NCBI GenBank assembly: GCA_964622835.1
Contig: CAZUSA010000001.1
Span: 229,498-293,497 of the forward strand
DNA from: JABIKK01 sp964622835
GTDB taxonomy: Archaea; Nanobdellota; Nanobdellia; SCGC-AAA011-G17; UBA489
DNA length: 64,000 nt
Direction: 5' to 3'
A program made the translations under genes and the position numbers. The notes under the pieces were generated by a model. The model was given only the letters and a program-made list of their open reading frames with translations, searched no databases and was not told the DNA's origin. Each line of letters begins with the position of its first letter. The first letter of the stretch is position 1. Shown here one piece after another: positions 43,629 to 51,608 of this stretch.

Positions 43629-44328
43629 AATATCGAAGGATATGGAGCCTGTAGGCTATAGCCAGGGTATCAACGAACATATAGTAGATCTCTTTTAAGT
43701 TTATCCCTGTGCCACTGAATTTATAGGTAAGAGATATTGGTGCTTCATATATCTTGTATCCTTGTTTATGCGCATTAAGTAAAAGCTCTAAATCAAAGGC
43801 ATATTTTTTGATGGCAACGCGTGGTAGTACATTATCTAATACTTCTTTCTTAAAGAGTTTTAATCCTGATTGTGTATCTTGTAATCGTAAGCCGAGTAAA
43901 AAAAAGACGAGAATGTGGTATCCAAAGCTAAAGAATTTACGAAACCACGGGTAATGCACATTTGATTGATGATGACGTTTGTTACCAATAACAACATCTG
44001 CATTGGTTAGATGTTTTGCAAAGTGTTTTATTTGGTCTGGATGAAGGTCTAAATCTGCATCAATAAAGGTTACTGCATCTCCTGTAACAAAAGTGTATCC
44101 ATATTTTAGTGCATGTCCTTTTCCTTTGTTTTTTTTATATCCTACGACGCGTAAATATTTTGAGCGTATTTTTTTTGCTTCTGCAAGACAGTTGTTTGTT
44201 GATCCATCATCAACGAGTATAATTTCGTAGTGCTTAAAATTACTACTTATACTTTTTATCATTTCTTGCATGTTTGCATAAATATTTGTTTCGTTGTACA
44301 TGGGTACAACAACAGAAAGTTTATTCAT
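43606..44328 (-). CDS. Polyprenyl-phosphate glucose/mannose synthase-like GT2
   Basis: A 240-residue GT-A enzyme of the dolichyl-phosphate glucose/mannose synthase type: LSVVVPMYNE, VDDGSTNNC, KGKGHALKYGY, FIDADLDLHPD, TQSGLKLFKK. The DAD metal site and GKGHA loop are conserved. It supplies a polyprenyl-phosphate sugar for GT-C enzymes on the outer face. It shares an 8-nt overlap with the upstream flippase gene and is in the operon from 46551. Confidence 0.9.
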   Translation of the reverse strand: MNKLSVVVPMYNETNIYANMQEMIKSISSNFKHYEIILVDDGSTNNCLAEAKKIRSKYLRVVGYKKNKGKGHALKYGYTFVTGDAVTFIDADLDLHPDQIKHFAKHLTNADVVIGNKRHHQSNVHYPWFRKFFSFGYHILVFFLLGLRLQDTQSGLKLFKKEVLDNVLPRVAIKKYAFDLELLLNAHKQGYKIYEAPISLTYKFSGTGINLKEIYYMFVDTLAIAYRLHILRYYDKKHTN

Positions 44329-45547
44329 TTTTTACCCTCCAAACAATGAAGAATAATGCAATAAAGAGTATTGCACCGACACCTTGCAAGAGGGTTACAA
44401 CTTGTGCAAGAGTATCATGGTAGAGATAGATGAGGATAAGTTCAAGTGCTAAAAAGAAAGCAAATAAGTAAAGGAAGGTATATTTTTTAAGTGAAAGTAA
44501 GTAGAGAGAAAATAATTTTGAAAATGAAATGGTTGCCATGAATATACCGTAGGGAACGATAAGTGGTGTAACAGAAAGATATGCAGAACCAAAGAGTAAT
44601 TGTACAACAAAGGTACCAAAGAAGTGATATCCTAAGATAATAGGCACGGTAATGATTCCAATGATGCCAGCTGATTTCCACATCAATGATTTATGTGCTC
44701 CTCCTTGTTCGGAGAGTTCAACAACTTTAGGGAACATTACTTGGACGATGGAAAATGATGCAAAGAATACTATTTTTCCTATGAGACTTATGACTGCATA
44801 ATGTCCTGCATCTATTGCGGGAAAAAAGTGTTTAATCAAGAAAAGATCTAGGGAATAAAATGCTGTAAAGAAAAGAACGGTCACAAACATGGGTAATGTA
44901 TATTTGTATATTTCTCGAAGAGGGAATGATTCTTTTGTTCCTTGAATGTATGTTTTTATTTTTCGAATGCCGTATATTGTTGCTAAGGCATAAGAAAGGA
45001 TGATTGCAACAAGTGCTCCCCCAACACTGTATCCTAATATCACAAGCAATATTCCTGCAATGAGTTTTGTTGTTCCTTCTACGGCAAGGTTCATACCGTA
45101 TGTGCGAAAGTGTTGTAGTCCTTGAAGAAAGCCACGAACAATAGAGAGTTCAGGAACGACGAGTATGGCCAGTATTGAAATAAACAAGAGATAGTAGGGT
45201 ATGCGCAAATAGGATGAAAGAAAGATATTGACAATTAATAAAAGAACAAATGCTATGATTGTCCCATATATCATTTTTTTGGTGTAGTCTGAATAAAGAT
45301 AACGAAGGCGTTCAGTTTGTTTTTTCAGATGTAATAATGTTACAAATTTGGATATACTAAATTGGAATGTTGTTGCAAGTATACCCATTAACGCCGTAAG
45401 GGCTATGAGTGTTGCTAAGACACCATAACTTTCCGGTCCAAGTGTCCTTCCCATGTAAAAGTGAAAGAGAAATCCTGTAAGATTAATGACACCTGTTCCA
45501 ATAAGTAAATATAAATTGTCTTTAAAAAAATGTTTGTTATCTGCCAT
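44321..45547 (-). CDS. Oligosaccharide flippase (Wzx/MATE-like)
   Basis: A 408-residue protein with 12 or more membrane segments and the family opening NLTGFLFHFYMGRTLGPESYGVLATL. It fits the COG2244 polysaccharide flippases. The start at 45547 is preferred because the upstream gene stop and this start share a base (TAATG) and a GGTGA site lies 5 nt before it; another ATG at 45559 is possible. It should flip the lipid-linked sugar built by the enzymes in this operon. Confidence 0.86.
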   Translation of the reverse strand: MADNKHFFKDNLYLLIGTGVINLTGFLFHFYMGRTLGPESYGVLATLIALTALMGILATTFQFSISKFVTLLHLKKQTERLRYLYSDYTKKMIYGTIIAFVLLLIVNIFLSSYLRIPYYLLFISILAILVVPELSIVRGFLQGLQHFRTYGMNLAVEGTTKLIAGILLVILGYSVGGALVAIILSYALATIYGIRKIKTYIQGTKESFPLREIYKYTLPMFVTVLFFTAFYSLDLFLIKHFFPAIDAGHYAVISLIGKIVFFASFSIVQVMFPKVVELSEQGGAHKSLMWKSAGIIGIITVPIILGYHFFGTFVVQLLFGSAYLSVTPLIVPYGIFMATISFSKLFSLYLLSLKKYTFLYLFAFFLALELILIYLYHDTLAQVVTLLQGVGAILFIALFFIVWRVKNE

Positions 45548-46551
45548 TATATCACCCATATAAGTGCAGCAAAGAAAGCTTGTATGACAAAGATGAAGTA
45601 GGTAATTTGTTTTTCAGTGTAGTTTCCGTTTTTCATAAACAAGTGTGTTACTGAATAGGGCGTGTCATATTTTGATTGTATATTTCCATGCACCCATATG
45701 CCATAACTTGCTGCAGTAAAACGACTACGGAGTTTCAAAAAGAATTCTACAAAGAAAGGTATTGAAATAATAAGTGCTGCTTTTTCAAGGTTACCGAGGA
45801 TAGCTACGCTTGCAAGTGTCCCACCTAAGAAGTATGTTAATGAATCGCCTGGAAGAATTTTTGCTGGTGTTTTGTTGTAAAACCAAAAGGCACAGAGTGA
45901 TGTAAAGGCAAGGAGTGCTAAGAGTGCTGCTATGTATTGGTTATGAACAAAGGCGTAGAAACCTAATGATCCTAAATAAATAATTCCCATGCCCACTTCC
46001 AAACCATTTAATCCTGCAAGCATATTAACCATGTTTGCTGCACCGACAAATCCTATGGGTACAAAGAGTAATGGATAAATAACACCTAAGGCTACATCAC
46101 CAAAGAAGGGCAAATAAATTGTTGATGTTCCTGCGTGGGTGACCATTAGGGGTATTGCTGCAATAAGTGTGAGAAAGGGTTTTTGCCATTGGCGTAAACC
46201 TCCTGATGCTTCTTTGGATTTGGTAATGAGCACATCATCAAGGAATCCGATGATTGTTACTAAGAAAATAGATATAAACCCTGCAAAGAGAACGAGAAAT
46301 TGTCCGCTTTCAAGAGTAAGTTCTGCTGCACCTATATCAAAGAATGTGCGAAAAAAGATGAAGAGCATGAATCCTACGAAGAATCCTGCAAAGACGGCAA
46401 GACCTCCAGATATAGGAACGAGTGGCCGGTGTTCTTTGTTTTGGTCTTTGACAACAAGGTCTATGCGACGAAGGTATCTGATTAACCAAGGCGTCGTGAG
46501 ATAGGTAATAAATGCACCGATAGCTGCCACGACAAATGCGAGGATGTTCAT
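45547..46551 (-). CDS. Polyprenyl-phosphate sugar-1-phosphate transferase (Alg7/MraY/WecA type)
   Basis: A 334-residue protein with about ten membrane segments. Motifs of the family: GFLDDV (conserved acidic pair, about 102-107), QKPFLTL, NMVNMLAGLNGLEVGMG (substrate-binding Asn/Asp loop) and PAKILPGDSLTYFLGG with the late Asp. It starts lipid-linked glycan synthesis by transferring a HexNAc-1-phosphate (or hexose-1-phosphate) from UDP-sugar to polyprenyl phosphate. It is the first gene of a five-gene operon and resembles AglH/GPT of archaea. TATA at 46571-46581, leaderless. Confidence 0.9.
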   Translation of the reverse strand: MNILAFVVAAIGAFITYLTTPWLIRYLRRIDLVVKDQNKEHRPLVPISGGLAVFAGFFVGFMLFIFFRTFFDIGAAELTLESGQFLVLFAGFISIFLVTIIGFLDDVLITKSKEASGGLRQWQKPFLTLIAAIPLMVTHAGTSTIYLPFFGDVALGVIYPLLFVPIGFVGAANMVNMLAGLNGLEVGMGIIYLGSLGFYAFVHNQYIAALLALLAFTSLCAFWFYNKTPAKILPGDSLTYFLGGTLASVAILGNLEKAALIISIPFFVEFFLKLRSRFTAASYGIWVHGNIQSKYDTPYSVTHLFMKNGNYTEKQITYFIFVIQAFFAALIWVI

Positions 46552-46570
46552 ACTGCTTGTGGTTCTATGG

Positions 46571-46581
46571 GCTTTTAAAAA
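46571..46581 (-). promoter_or_regulatory. TATA box for the GlcNAc-1-P transferase operon
   Basis: On the minus strand TTTTTAAAAGC is centred about 26 nt before ATG 46551. Confidence 0.55.
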
Positions 46582-46594
46582 TCTATGTCTTAGC

Positions 46595-47482
46595 CTATAA
46601 TGGACTTATTACAGGTGTAACGTAGACTTCAAGGACCCCCGCAATAACAAGAACGATAACAGCGAGAATAATGAGGTGCAATGCATCTTTCATGACGCGT
46701 CCAAAGACTGATGTGGAAAAGTCGTGTCGTACCACGGCAACACTGATGAGTCCGCCGGCAAGACCGCCAATAAAATATGCGAGTATTTCTGGTAGTCCAT
46801 GGATGAAATAGCGTAATAATCCTAAGGCATAGACTTGAAAATAACTGCCTATACTTGTTAATCCCACCGTGGCTGCATAACTGCTAATGTGTGTTCGAAA
46901 GAAATTTCCAAGTGCTGCGCTGATGACGGTTGCATTCCATGTTAAAATAAAGATGGCTCCCGCCCCATAGAAGAAACTAAAGAAGACACAGAAGAGCATG
47001 ACTTTAAGATTGTTTCCAAAGATGCGAAGGAATAAACCATTAGCATAGGTCTTTCCTGAAACTTCGTTGAAACCAATGGCTCGCGTGTTTATTTCGTTGA
47101 TGGTTTGTTCTTGTGAGGAAAAGAGTCCTGGTGTTTCATCTGTTCCTTCGACGATGTCTACAGGTAGGAAGATGTATGCTAAGGAAAATGTTGCTACGAA
47201 TCCTAAGAACAGAAACATCAATGCAAGCAAAAGTTTGGAGTGTTCTTTGAGAAGATTTTTTTCACTAGAAATGGTTAAGTCTTTTTTTTCTTCTGCTTTG
47301 AGTAAGGTGTACATTAACGGAACGGCTGCCATGACGGTTAGCAAAACCATAACAATGGTTGCTTGTTCTTTGAAGACCCAAAGAGAAAGAAAGATACCAA
47401 GAAGTGCGTAGACAGCACCAAGAAAAAAGAGATCCCATGGTTTTTTTTCTAAACGTTCTGGGGAGGTTAATGATTCAAGCAC
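46595..47482 (-). CDS. SpoIIM-like membrane protein
   Basis: A 295-residue protein with about six membrane segments, of the SpoIIM/DUF95 family that is common in archaea. The central motif GLFLRIFGNNLKVMLFCVFFSFFYGAGAIFIL and the later GLPEILAYFIGGLAGGLIS are family hallmarks. Its function in non-sporulating archaea is not established; a role in membrane remodelling has been proposed. The start may be GTG 47482 or TTG 47485; an AAAGGTGAT ribosome site favours GTG. An inverted repeat covers the region between TATA and start. Confidence 0.88.
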   Translation of the reverse strand: MLESLTSPERLEKKPWDLFFLGAVYALLGIFLSLWVFKEQATIVMVLLTVMAAVPLMYTLLKAEEKKDLTISSEKNLLKEHSKLLLALMFLFLGFVATFSLAYIFLPVDIVEGTDETPGLFSSQEQTINEINTRAIGFNEVSGKTYANGLFLRIFGNNLKVMLFCVFFSFFYGAGAIFILTWNATVISAALGNFFRTHISSYAATVGLTSIGSYFQVYALGLLRYFIHGLPEILAYFIGGLAGGLISVAVVRHDFSTSVFGRVMKDALHLIILAVIVLVIAGVLEVYVTPVISPL

Positions 47483-47492
47483 CAATATCTAT

Positions 47493-47530
47493 CACCTTTT
47501 AGTGAAAGGTGGTATGTGCATTTATATATG
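47493..47530 (-). promoter_or_regulatory. Promoter and inverted repeat of the SpoIIM-like gene
   Basis: A TATA element (CATATATAAATG) lies at 47518-47529 on the minus strand. CACCTTT (47493-47499) and AAAGGTG (47505-47511) form a perfect 7-bp inverted repeat with a 5-nt spacer that includes the Shine-Dalgarno. It may be an operator, or an RNA hairpin that hides the ribosome site. Confidence 0.5.
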
Positions 47531-47543
47531 TTTAGGATATCTA

Positions 47544-48626
47544 TTAATCGTCTTCTCGTCGTATGTTGTGTTTTGTTACACGAAGTTCTCCGTCTTTGAG
47601 TCGAATGATAAGATCGTCTCCATTACTAAATGAACTTCCTTTTGTGACAAATCGTGGTAGTGTGAGCAATCCTTTGTCGATGTGTGCTTCTATGTAGTGT
47701 TCATCAAATCCGTTTTTTTCTTTTTTTGGCGTAGGAAGTTTTTTGTCTTGTTTGAAGGCAACAGTACCATCGTATAATGCTTTTGCGACGGATTTTGCAA
47801 CGTTTTTGTTTGTGTATTTCATGAGTCCTTTGAGGCCGGGACTGAGGTTTATTTCAATAACTGAAGGTTTACGCCCTACTAAAATATCCACAGCGGCTAT
47901 ATCTGCTCCAAGGGCACGTGCTGCTTTAACGGACATTTTTTCAATGTCTGGTGTTAACGTTACAGGTACTCCTTTTCCACTTAAGTGAATGTTTGCTCGA
48001 ACGTCTGTTGATGATGATACTCGTTTCATTGCACCGACAACTTTTCCTCCTGCAACAATAACACGAAGGTCTTCACTTTTTATGTCTCCTGTCTCTATGT
48101 AGTCTTGTATAATATAGGGTTGGTGAAAAACATCGAGTGCATCGATCATGGATCGTGCGGAACTTTCTGAGTCTGCAAATAAGACACCTTTACCATGGGT
48201 TCCTTCGGGAATTTTAATGATAATGGGATAGTGTACTTTGCCAAGAAGATTTTTTGCTTGTTGTGCGTCTGATATAAAATAACTTGTGGGTATGTTAATA
48301 CCTTTTTGTTGAAGTTCTAATGTTCCTAAAAGTTTGTTATGTCCTAACGTAAATGCGTTGGGTTTTAGTGGCATGTATACTTTTTTGTATAGTGCACGCG
48401 TAAGTGCTCGTTGTAATAAAATATATTTGTGACTGCCGCGTATATAGACACAGTCAAAGTCGTCAAGTTCTCCAACACTGTCTTTAACACTAAAGCCTTG
48501 TTTGTCATCTAGTGCTATTTCAATATTTTTAAGATGTAGTTCAGTAACAATATCAAAGAATGCCCGTGCTTCTTTAGCGATATTTTTGCTGGTTTCTCCT
48601 TGTAAACTGATGACACAAAGTTTCAT
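47544..48626 (-). CDS. RimK-like ATP-grasp ligase with AbrB-like C-terminal tail
   Basis: A 360-residue ATP-grasp enzyme of the RimK group. Segments include KIPEGTHGKGVLFAD (P-loop-like grasp motif, about 148-162), QDYIETGDIKSEDLRVIVAGGKVVGAMKR, and INLSPGLKGLMKYT (metal-binding Asn/Glu region). RimK-type ligases add amino acids such as glutamate to a substrate. From about residue 300 there is an extra domain, with IDKGLLTLPRFVTKGSSFSNGDDLIIRLKDGELRVTKH, resembling a swapped-hairpin AbrB-like domain. The start ATG 48626 has an AGGAG ribosome site; an upstream ATG at 48653 is inside the RimB-like gene. The substrate is unknown. Confidence 0.85.
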   Translation of the reverse strand: MKLCVISLQGETSKNIAKEARAFFDIVTELHLKNIEIALDDKQGFSVKDSVGELDDFDCVYIRGSHKYILLQRALTRALYKKVYMPLKPNAFTLGHNKLLGTLELQQKGINIPTSYFISDAQQAKNLLGKVHYPIIIKIPEGTHGKGVLFADSESSARSMIDALDVFHQPYIIQDYIETGDIKSEDLRVIVAGGKVVGAMKRVSSSTDVRANIHLSGKGVPVTLTPDIEKMSVKAARALGADIAAVDILVGRKPSVIEINLSPGLKGLMKYTNKNVAKSVAKALYDGTVAFKQDKKLPTPKKEKNGFDEHYIEAHIDKGLLTLPRFVTKGSSFSNGDDLIIRLKDGELRVTKHNIRREDD

Positions 48627-48630
48627 TGAT

Positions 48631-49026
48631 TTACTCCTTGGGAAGGTTATCAAGGTCTTTTGTGTTTTTAATAAGGTGTTGGTTTGATTGTTGCAGTTTC
48701 TTCGTAGGGTCTATAATAAAGCCTTCACGGAGGATATTTTTGCCTATGAGGAGGGGGTAGCGGAGGTTTTCTCGTGATGCAATGGTAAATGATGCGGTGA
48801 GGGTTTTTCCACCGATAGTGATAGTTGCATCAACAACAGGTCGTATGCTTTCACCGTGGCTGCTTGAAACCTTTGTTGTAGTATGTGCTGGACCTAACTT
48901 GAGAATCTCTGCAAGGCGTTGATCAATACTGCTTGTACTTGCTCCACTGTCTACTTTTGCACGAATATGCTTTGTATTAATGATAACATCTTCATAAAAT
49001 CCAAGGGTTTGTGGATTGTCTGTCAT
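48631..49026 (-). CDS. RimB-like aspartic protease (ATP-dependent zinc protease family)
   Basis: A 131-residue retropepsin-like protein of PF05618 type. The catalytic Asp lies in KVDSGASTSSI and the second signature is RYPLLIGKNILR. It stands 4 nt before the RimK-like gene, an association also found in bacteria where RimB trims the tail made by RimK. The ATG 49026 is preferred over GTG 49029 because the TATA is centred 26 nt before it. The presence of both genes suggests reversible tail addition on a target protein. Confidence 0.88.
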   Translation of the reverse strand: MTDNPQTLGFYEDVIINTKHIRAKVDSGASTSSIDQRLAEILKLGPAHTTTKVSSSHGESIRPVVDATITIGGKTLTASFTIASRENLRYPLLIGKNILREGFIIDPTKKLQQSNQHLIKNTKDLDNLPKE

Positions 49027-49046
49027 CACTCAAAAAGATGGAAGAG

Positions 49047-49056
49047 CCTATAAAAA
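49047..49056 (-). promoter_or_regulatory. TATA box for the rimB-rimK-like operon
   Basis: TTTTTATAGG is centred 26 nt before ATG 49026, so the mRNA is predicted leaderless. Confidence 0.55.
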
Positions 49057-49118
49057 GGTAACGAAGAGCTCACAAAAGAGCGCAAAAGGCTTAAAAATAA
49101 AGGGGTGTTTATAAATGC

Positions 49119-50132
49119 ATGGCGCGAGAAGTAATAGAAAATTATTCAAAGTTCTTCTTCTTAGCTAGTTTTATAGGGGTTATTCTGTTATCTATTTATT
49201 TGGTTAAATCGTATATTATTTCGTTGGTTGGTGCGACACTTCTTGCGTATATTTTTTATCCGGTGTATGTAGCCATACAAAAAAAAGTACGTGGTAAAAA
49301 AACAAGTTCTCTTCTTACAACGTTGTTAGTTGTTATTATTATTTTTATTCCGTTAATTTTTGCAGCTAATGCATTGATTGGTGAGTCTGTAGAATTTTTT
49401 CATATGACCAAAGATTTGGATTTGGTAAGTTTAGGAAATGGTTTAGGATTTGATTTGGGTGGTGCCGAAAATCTTAATGAACAGATTGGTGAAAATTTAA
49501 ATAAAATTTCTTTAGAGATTGCGCGTGCAACATCTGAGTTTGTGGTCTCATTGCCGAAGAAGATTTTGAATATTTTTGTGATGTTGTTTTTGATGTATTT
49601 CTTGTTCATGGAAGGAAACAAATGTATTGAAAAGATTAAGAATCATATTCCCTTAAAAGCAAAACAAAAGCATGAGTTATCGAAGAAATTTAATAATGTT
49701 ATTTATGCGTCATTGTATGGGATGGTGGTTACGGCATTTGTTCAAGGAGCTGTAGGTGCATTAGGATTTTGGGTCTTTGGCGTTAGTTCTCCAATATTAT
49801 GGGGGTTAGTAACTATCATAGTAGCTATTTTACCGTTTGTAGGTGCTGCTCTTGTATGGTTGCCTGCGGCAATATACAAGTTAGCTGTAGGTGAAATGTT
49901 TAATGGAATTGGCCTCTTATTATATGGTGTCTTAATCATTAGTACGATTGATAATTTTATTCGTCCAAGTATTGTTGGTAGTCGTGGTAATGTCCATCCT
50001 GCTCTCGTCCTGTTAGGTGTCTTAGGTGGGTTAGAGCTCTTTGGATTTTTGGGTATTATACTTGGTCCGTTAATCCTTTCTATTGGGTCTATGTTCTTAG
50101 ATATGTATCTTCTTGAGAAGAAACCACAATAA
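49119..50132 (+). CDS. AI-2E family/PerM-like membrane transporter
   Basis: A 337-residue protein with about eight membrane segments of the UPF0118/AI-2E transporter family: a double-hydrophobic N-terminus, a central extracellular or cytosolic helical segment (about 90-150), then GMVVTAFVQGAVGALGFWVFGV and PSIVGSRGNVHPALVLLGVLGGLELFGFLGIILGP, the family's conserved last motif. In other organisms members export small molecules or act as Na+/H+ antiporters. No regulator or partner gene is nearby. TATA at 49090-49098 gives a leaderless transcript. Confidence 0.9.
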   Translation: MAREVIENYSKFFFLASFIGVILLSIYLVKSYIISLVGATLLAYIFYPVYVAIQKKVRGKKTSSLLTTLLVVIIIFIPLIFAANALIGESVEFFHMTKDLDLVSLGNGLGFDLGGAENLNEQIGENLNKISLEIARATSEFVVSLPKKILNIFVMLFLMYFLFMEGNKCIEKIKNHIPLKAKQKHELSKKFNNVIYASLYGMVVTAFVQGAVGALGFWVFGVSSPILWGLVTIIVAILPFVGAALVWLPAAIYKLAVGEMFNGIGLLLYGVLIISTIDNFIRPSIVGSRGNVHPALVLLGVLGGLELFGFLGIILGPLILSIGSMFLDMYLLEKKPQ

Positions 50133-50148
50133 AAAGTTCCTTTAAAAA

Positions 50149-50279
50149 ATTTATATACTCCTTAAGAAGAGTAAAACATTGTGTGATAAGGAGAAAGCTT
50201 TATATACAGCTCAGCGCTTCGCTTTCTCAGTGACAATTATATCACAAAATATCAATATAACACGTGAGGTGGAAAGATA
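50149..50279 (+). promoter_or_regulatory. Two TATA boxes and structured leader of the surface-protein gene
   Basis: TATA elements ATTTATATAC (50149-50158) and CTTTATATAC (50198-50207) both precede the gene, predicting starts near 50180 and 50228. GAGAAAGC (50191-50198) pairs with GCTTTCTC (50221-50228) and a longer outer repeat (TTGTGTGATA ... TATCACAA) flanks it. A GAGGTGG ribosome site (50266-50272) lies 7 nt before the ATG. A long structured leader is unlike the usual leaderless genes here. Confidence 0.6.
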
Positions 50280-51554
50280 ATGATAGATAAGAGGATGACC
50301 TACAGCACACTTGTTGTTGGTTTATTCATTCTGTTGGTTGCAGGTATTGCTAGCGCTCAAGTCTCGCTTACCTTCGTTGCTCCAACAAACACAAACATAA
50401 ATCTTACCGGTGCAACACAGTTTCTTAATATAACTGCGTCAGATATTAGTACAGGTAATGAAAACGTAACAAATACAACATGGTATTACAGTACAGATGA
50501 TAGTTTAACGTGGACATTTTTCTTCTCGCATAATGTTTCAGAAGATGATAATGTTTCAGCTTTAAATATTACCTTTGACACTACTGGTCTTGCCATTGCT
50601 GACAGTTCAAACATTGATATTAATATTACTGTTGTAGGATTTGATGGTACAACCAACTCAACAACGATTGAGGGTCTACAACTTGATAATACAGTGCCGA
50701 ATTCAACAGTAGCTGCTACTGATAATAATGATGATAGTCTAACTAGTAAGTTTGACTATGGTACTGATGTAAATATCGATTGTGATGCTGGTGATTTAAC
50801 AACGGGTGTTCTAACAAGTGGAAGTTATGTTTCGGTAAAATTCCCTGGTATAAATTCATACGAAAACTTAAGCTTAACCAAAAATACGGCAACAAGTCTA
50901 AAAGCTGTATTGAAGGGTGTAAAAACTGAAAAACTTGGAACGTATAGCATTCGATGTCATACTCAAGATGTTCTTGGTTTTAGTAACACTTCTGAATTAA
51001 ACCTAACAGCTCAAGAAGTTGTATTAAAGGGTACGAGTGCTGCTGCAATTCCAGGCTTCGAACCTCCAGTCGCTAAGACGTCTATTGGTTCAGGTACTGT
51101 TGCTGATGGTGGTCGTTTAACTACTGATGGTATAAGTCGATTAATGAAGGTAAATGCTGGTCTAAGAATGGACATTAACGGTGAAAAACACACTGTTGAA
51201 GTTGATACATTATCCGATGATAGTGTGACCTTAACAGTATCTTCAGAACCGTTTGATGTAACCATTAATGCTGGTGAATCTGAAGTTGTTGATGTGAATG
51301 GCGATGGTGTTGGTGACGTAAAAGTAACCTACCACAAGCTCTTTGCAAAAACATATGCTGACTTAACCTTTGAATTGGTAAGTGAACCCGTAACTGACAC
51401 AGGATCTGATGATTCGTCTGATGATGCTGCAGTCTTTGATGATAGTGAACCTGAAGTGGTGCCACAATCTCAAGGCGGACTCACAGTAACGCTTGCCGTT
51501 ATAGTGATCATTTTGATCATTGGGTATGCGTTAATTAAAGGAAAGAAGAAGTAA
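50280..51554 (+). CDS. Membrane-anchored surface protein, paralogue of the left-edge gene
   Basis: A 424-residue protein: signal peptide (1-28, ending at ASAQ), extracellular region with many NxS/T sequons, a DVNGDGVGDVKV calcium-binding-like loop (about residues 339-350), an acidic Ser/Asp linker (375-399) and a C-terminal membrane segment (LAVIVIILIIGYALI) with a KGKKK tail. It parallels the protein at 1-1261 throughout. Probable role is as an abundant N-glycosylated surface protein, given its two promoters, leader and terminator. Its biological partner is unknown. Confidence 0.88.
   Translation: MIDKRMTYSTLVVGLFILLVAGIASAQVSLTFVAPTNTNINLTGATQFLNITASDISTGNENVTNTTWYYSTDDSLTWTFFFSHNVSEDDNVSALNITFDTTGLAIADSSNIDINITVVGFDGTTNSTTIEGLQLDNTVPNSTVAATDNNDDSLTSKFDYGTDVNIDCDAGDLTTGVLTSGSYVSVKFPGINSYENLSLTKNTATSLKAVLKGVKTEKLGTYSIRCHTQDVLGFSNTSELNLTAQEVVLKGTSAAAIPGFEPPVAKTSIGSGTVADGGRLTTDGISRLMKVNAGLRMDINGEKHTVEVDTLSDDSVTLTVSSEPFDVTINAGESEVVDVNGDGVGDVKVTYHKLFAKTYADLTFELVSEPVTDTGSDDSSDDAAVFDDSEPEVVPQSQGGLTVTLAVIVIILIIGYALIKGKKK
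50418..50485 (+). repeat. 68-nt patch nearly identical to 1074-1141
   Basis: Matches 1074-1141 (other strand) at 67 of 68 bases. The two paralogues are much less alike on either side, which fits recent gene conversion or strong local constraint. Confidence 0.85.
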
Positions 51555-51580
51555 TTCTTCTTTTCCACCTCTCTTTTTTT
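51542..51580 (+). terminator. Hairpin and T tract after the surface-protein gene
   Basis: AAAGAAGAA (51542-51550) pairs with TTCTTCTTT (51555-51563) across the stop codon, followed by CCACCTCTC and a run of eight T. It looks like an intrinsic terminator. Confidence 0.6.
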
Positions 51581-51608
51581 TATTATACAGTGACAGTGTG
51601 CTAAGAAA

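Noticed and set aside
44487..44681. Short frame inside the flippase gene
   Set aside because: It is an out-of-frame shadow of a strongly supported membrane protein.
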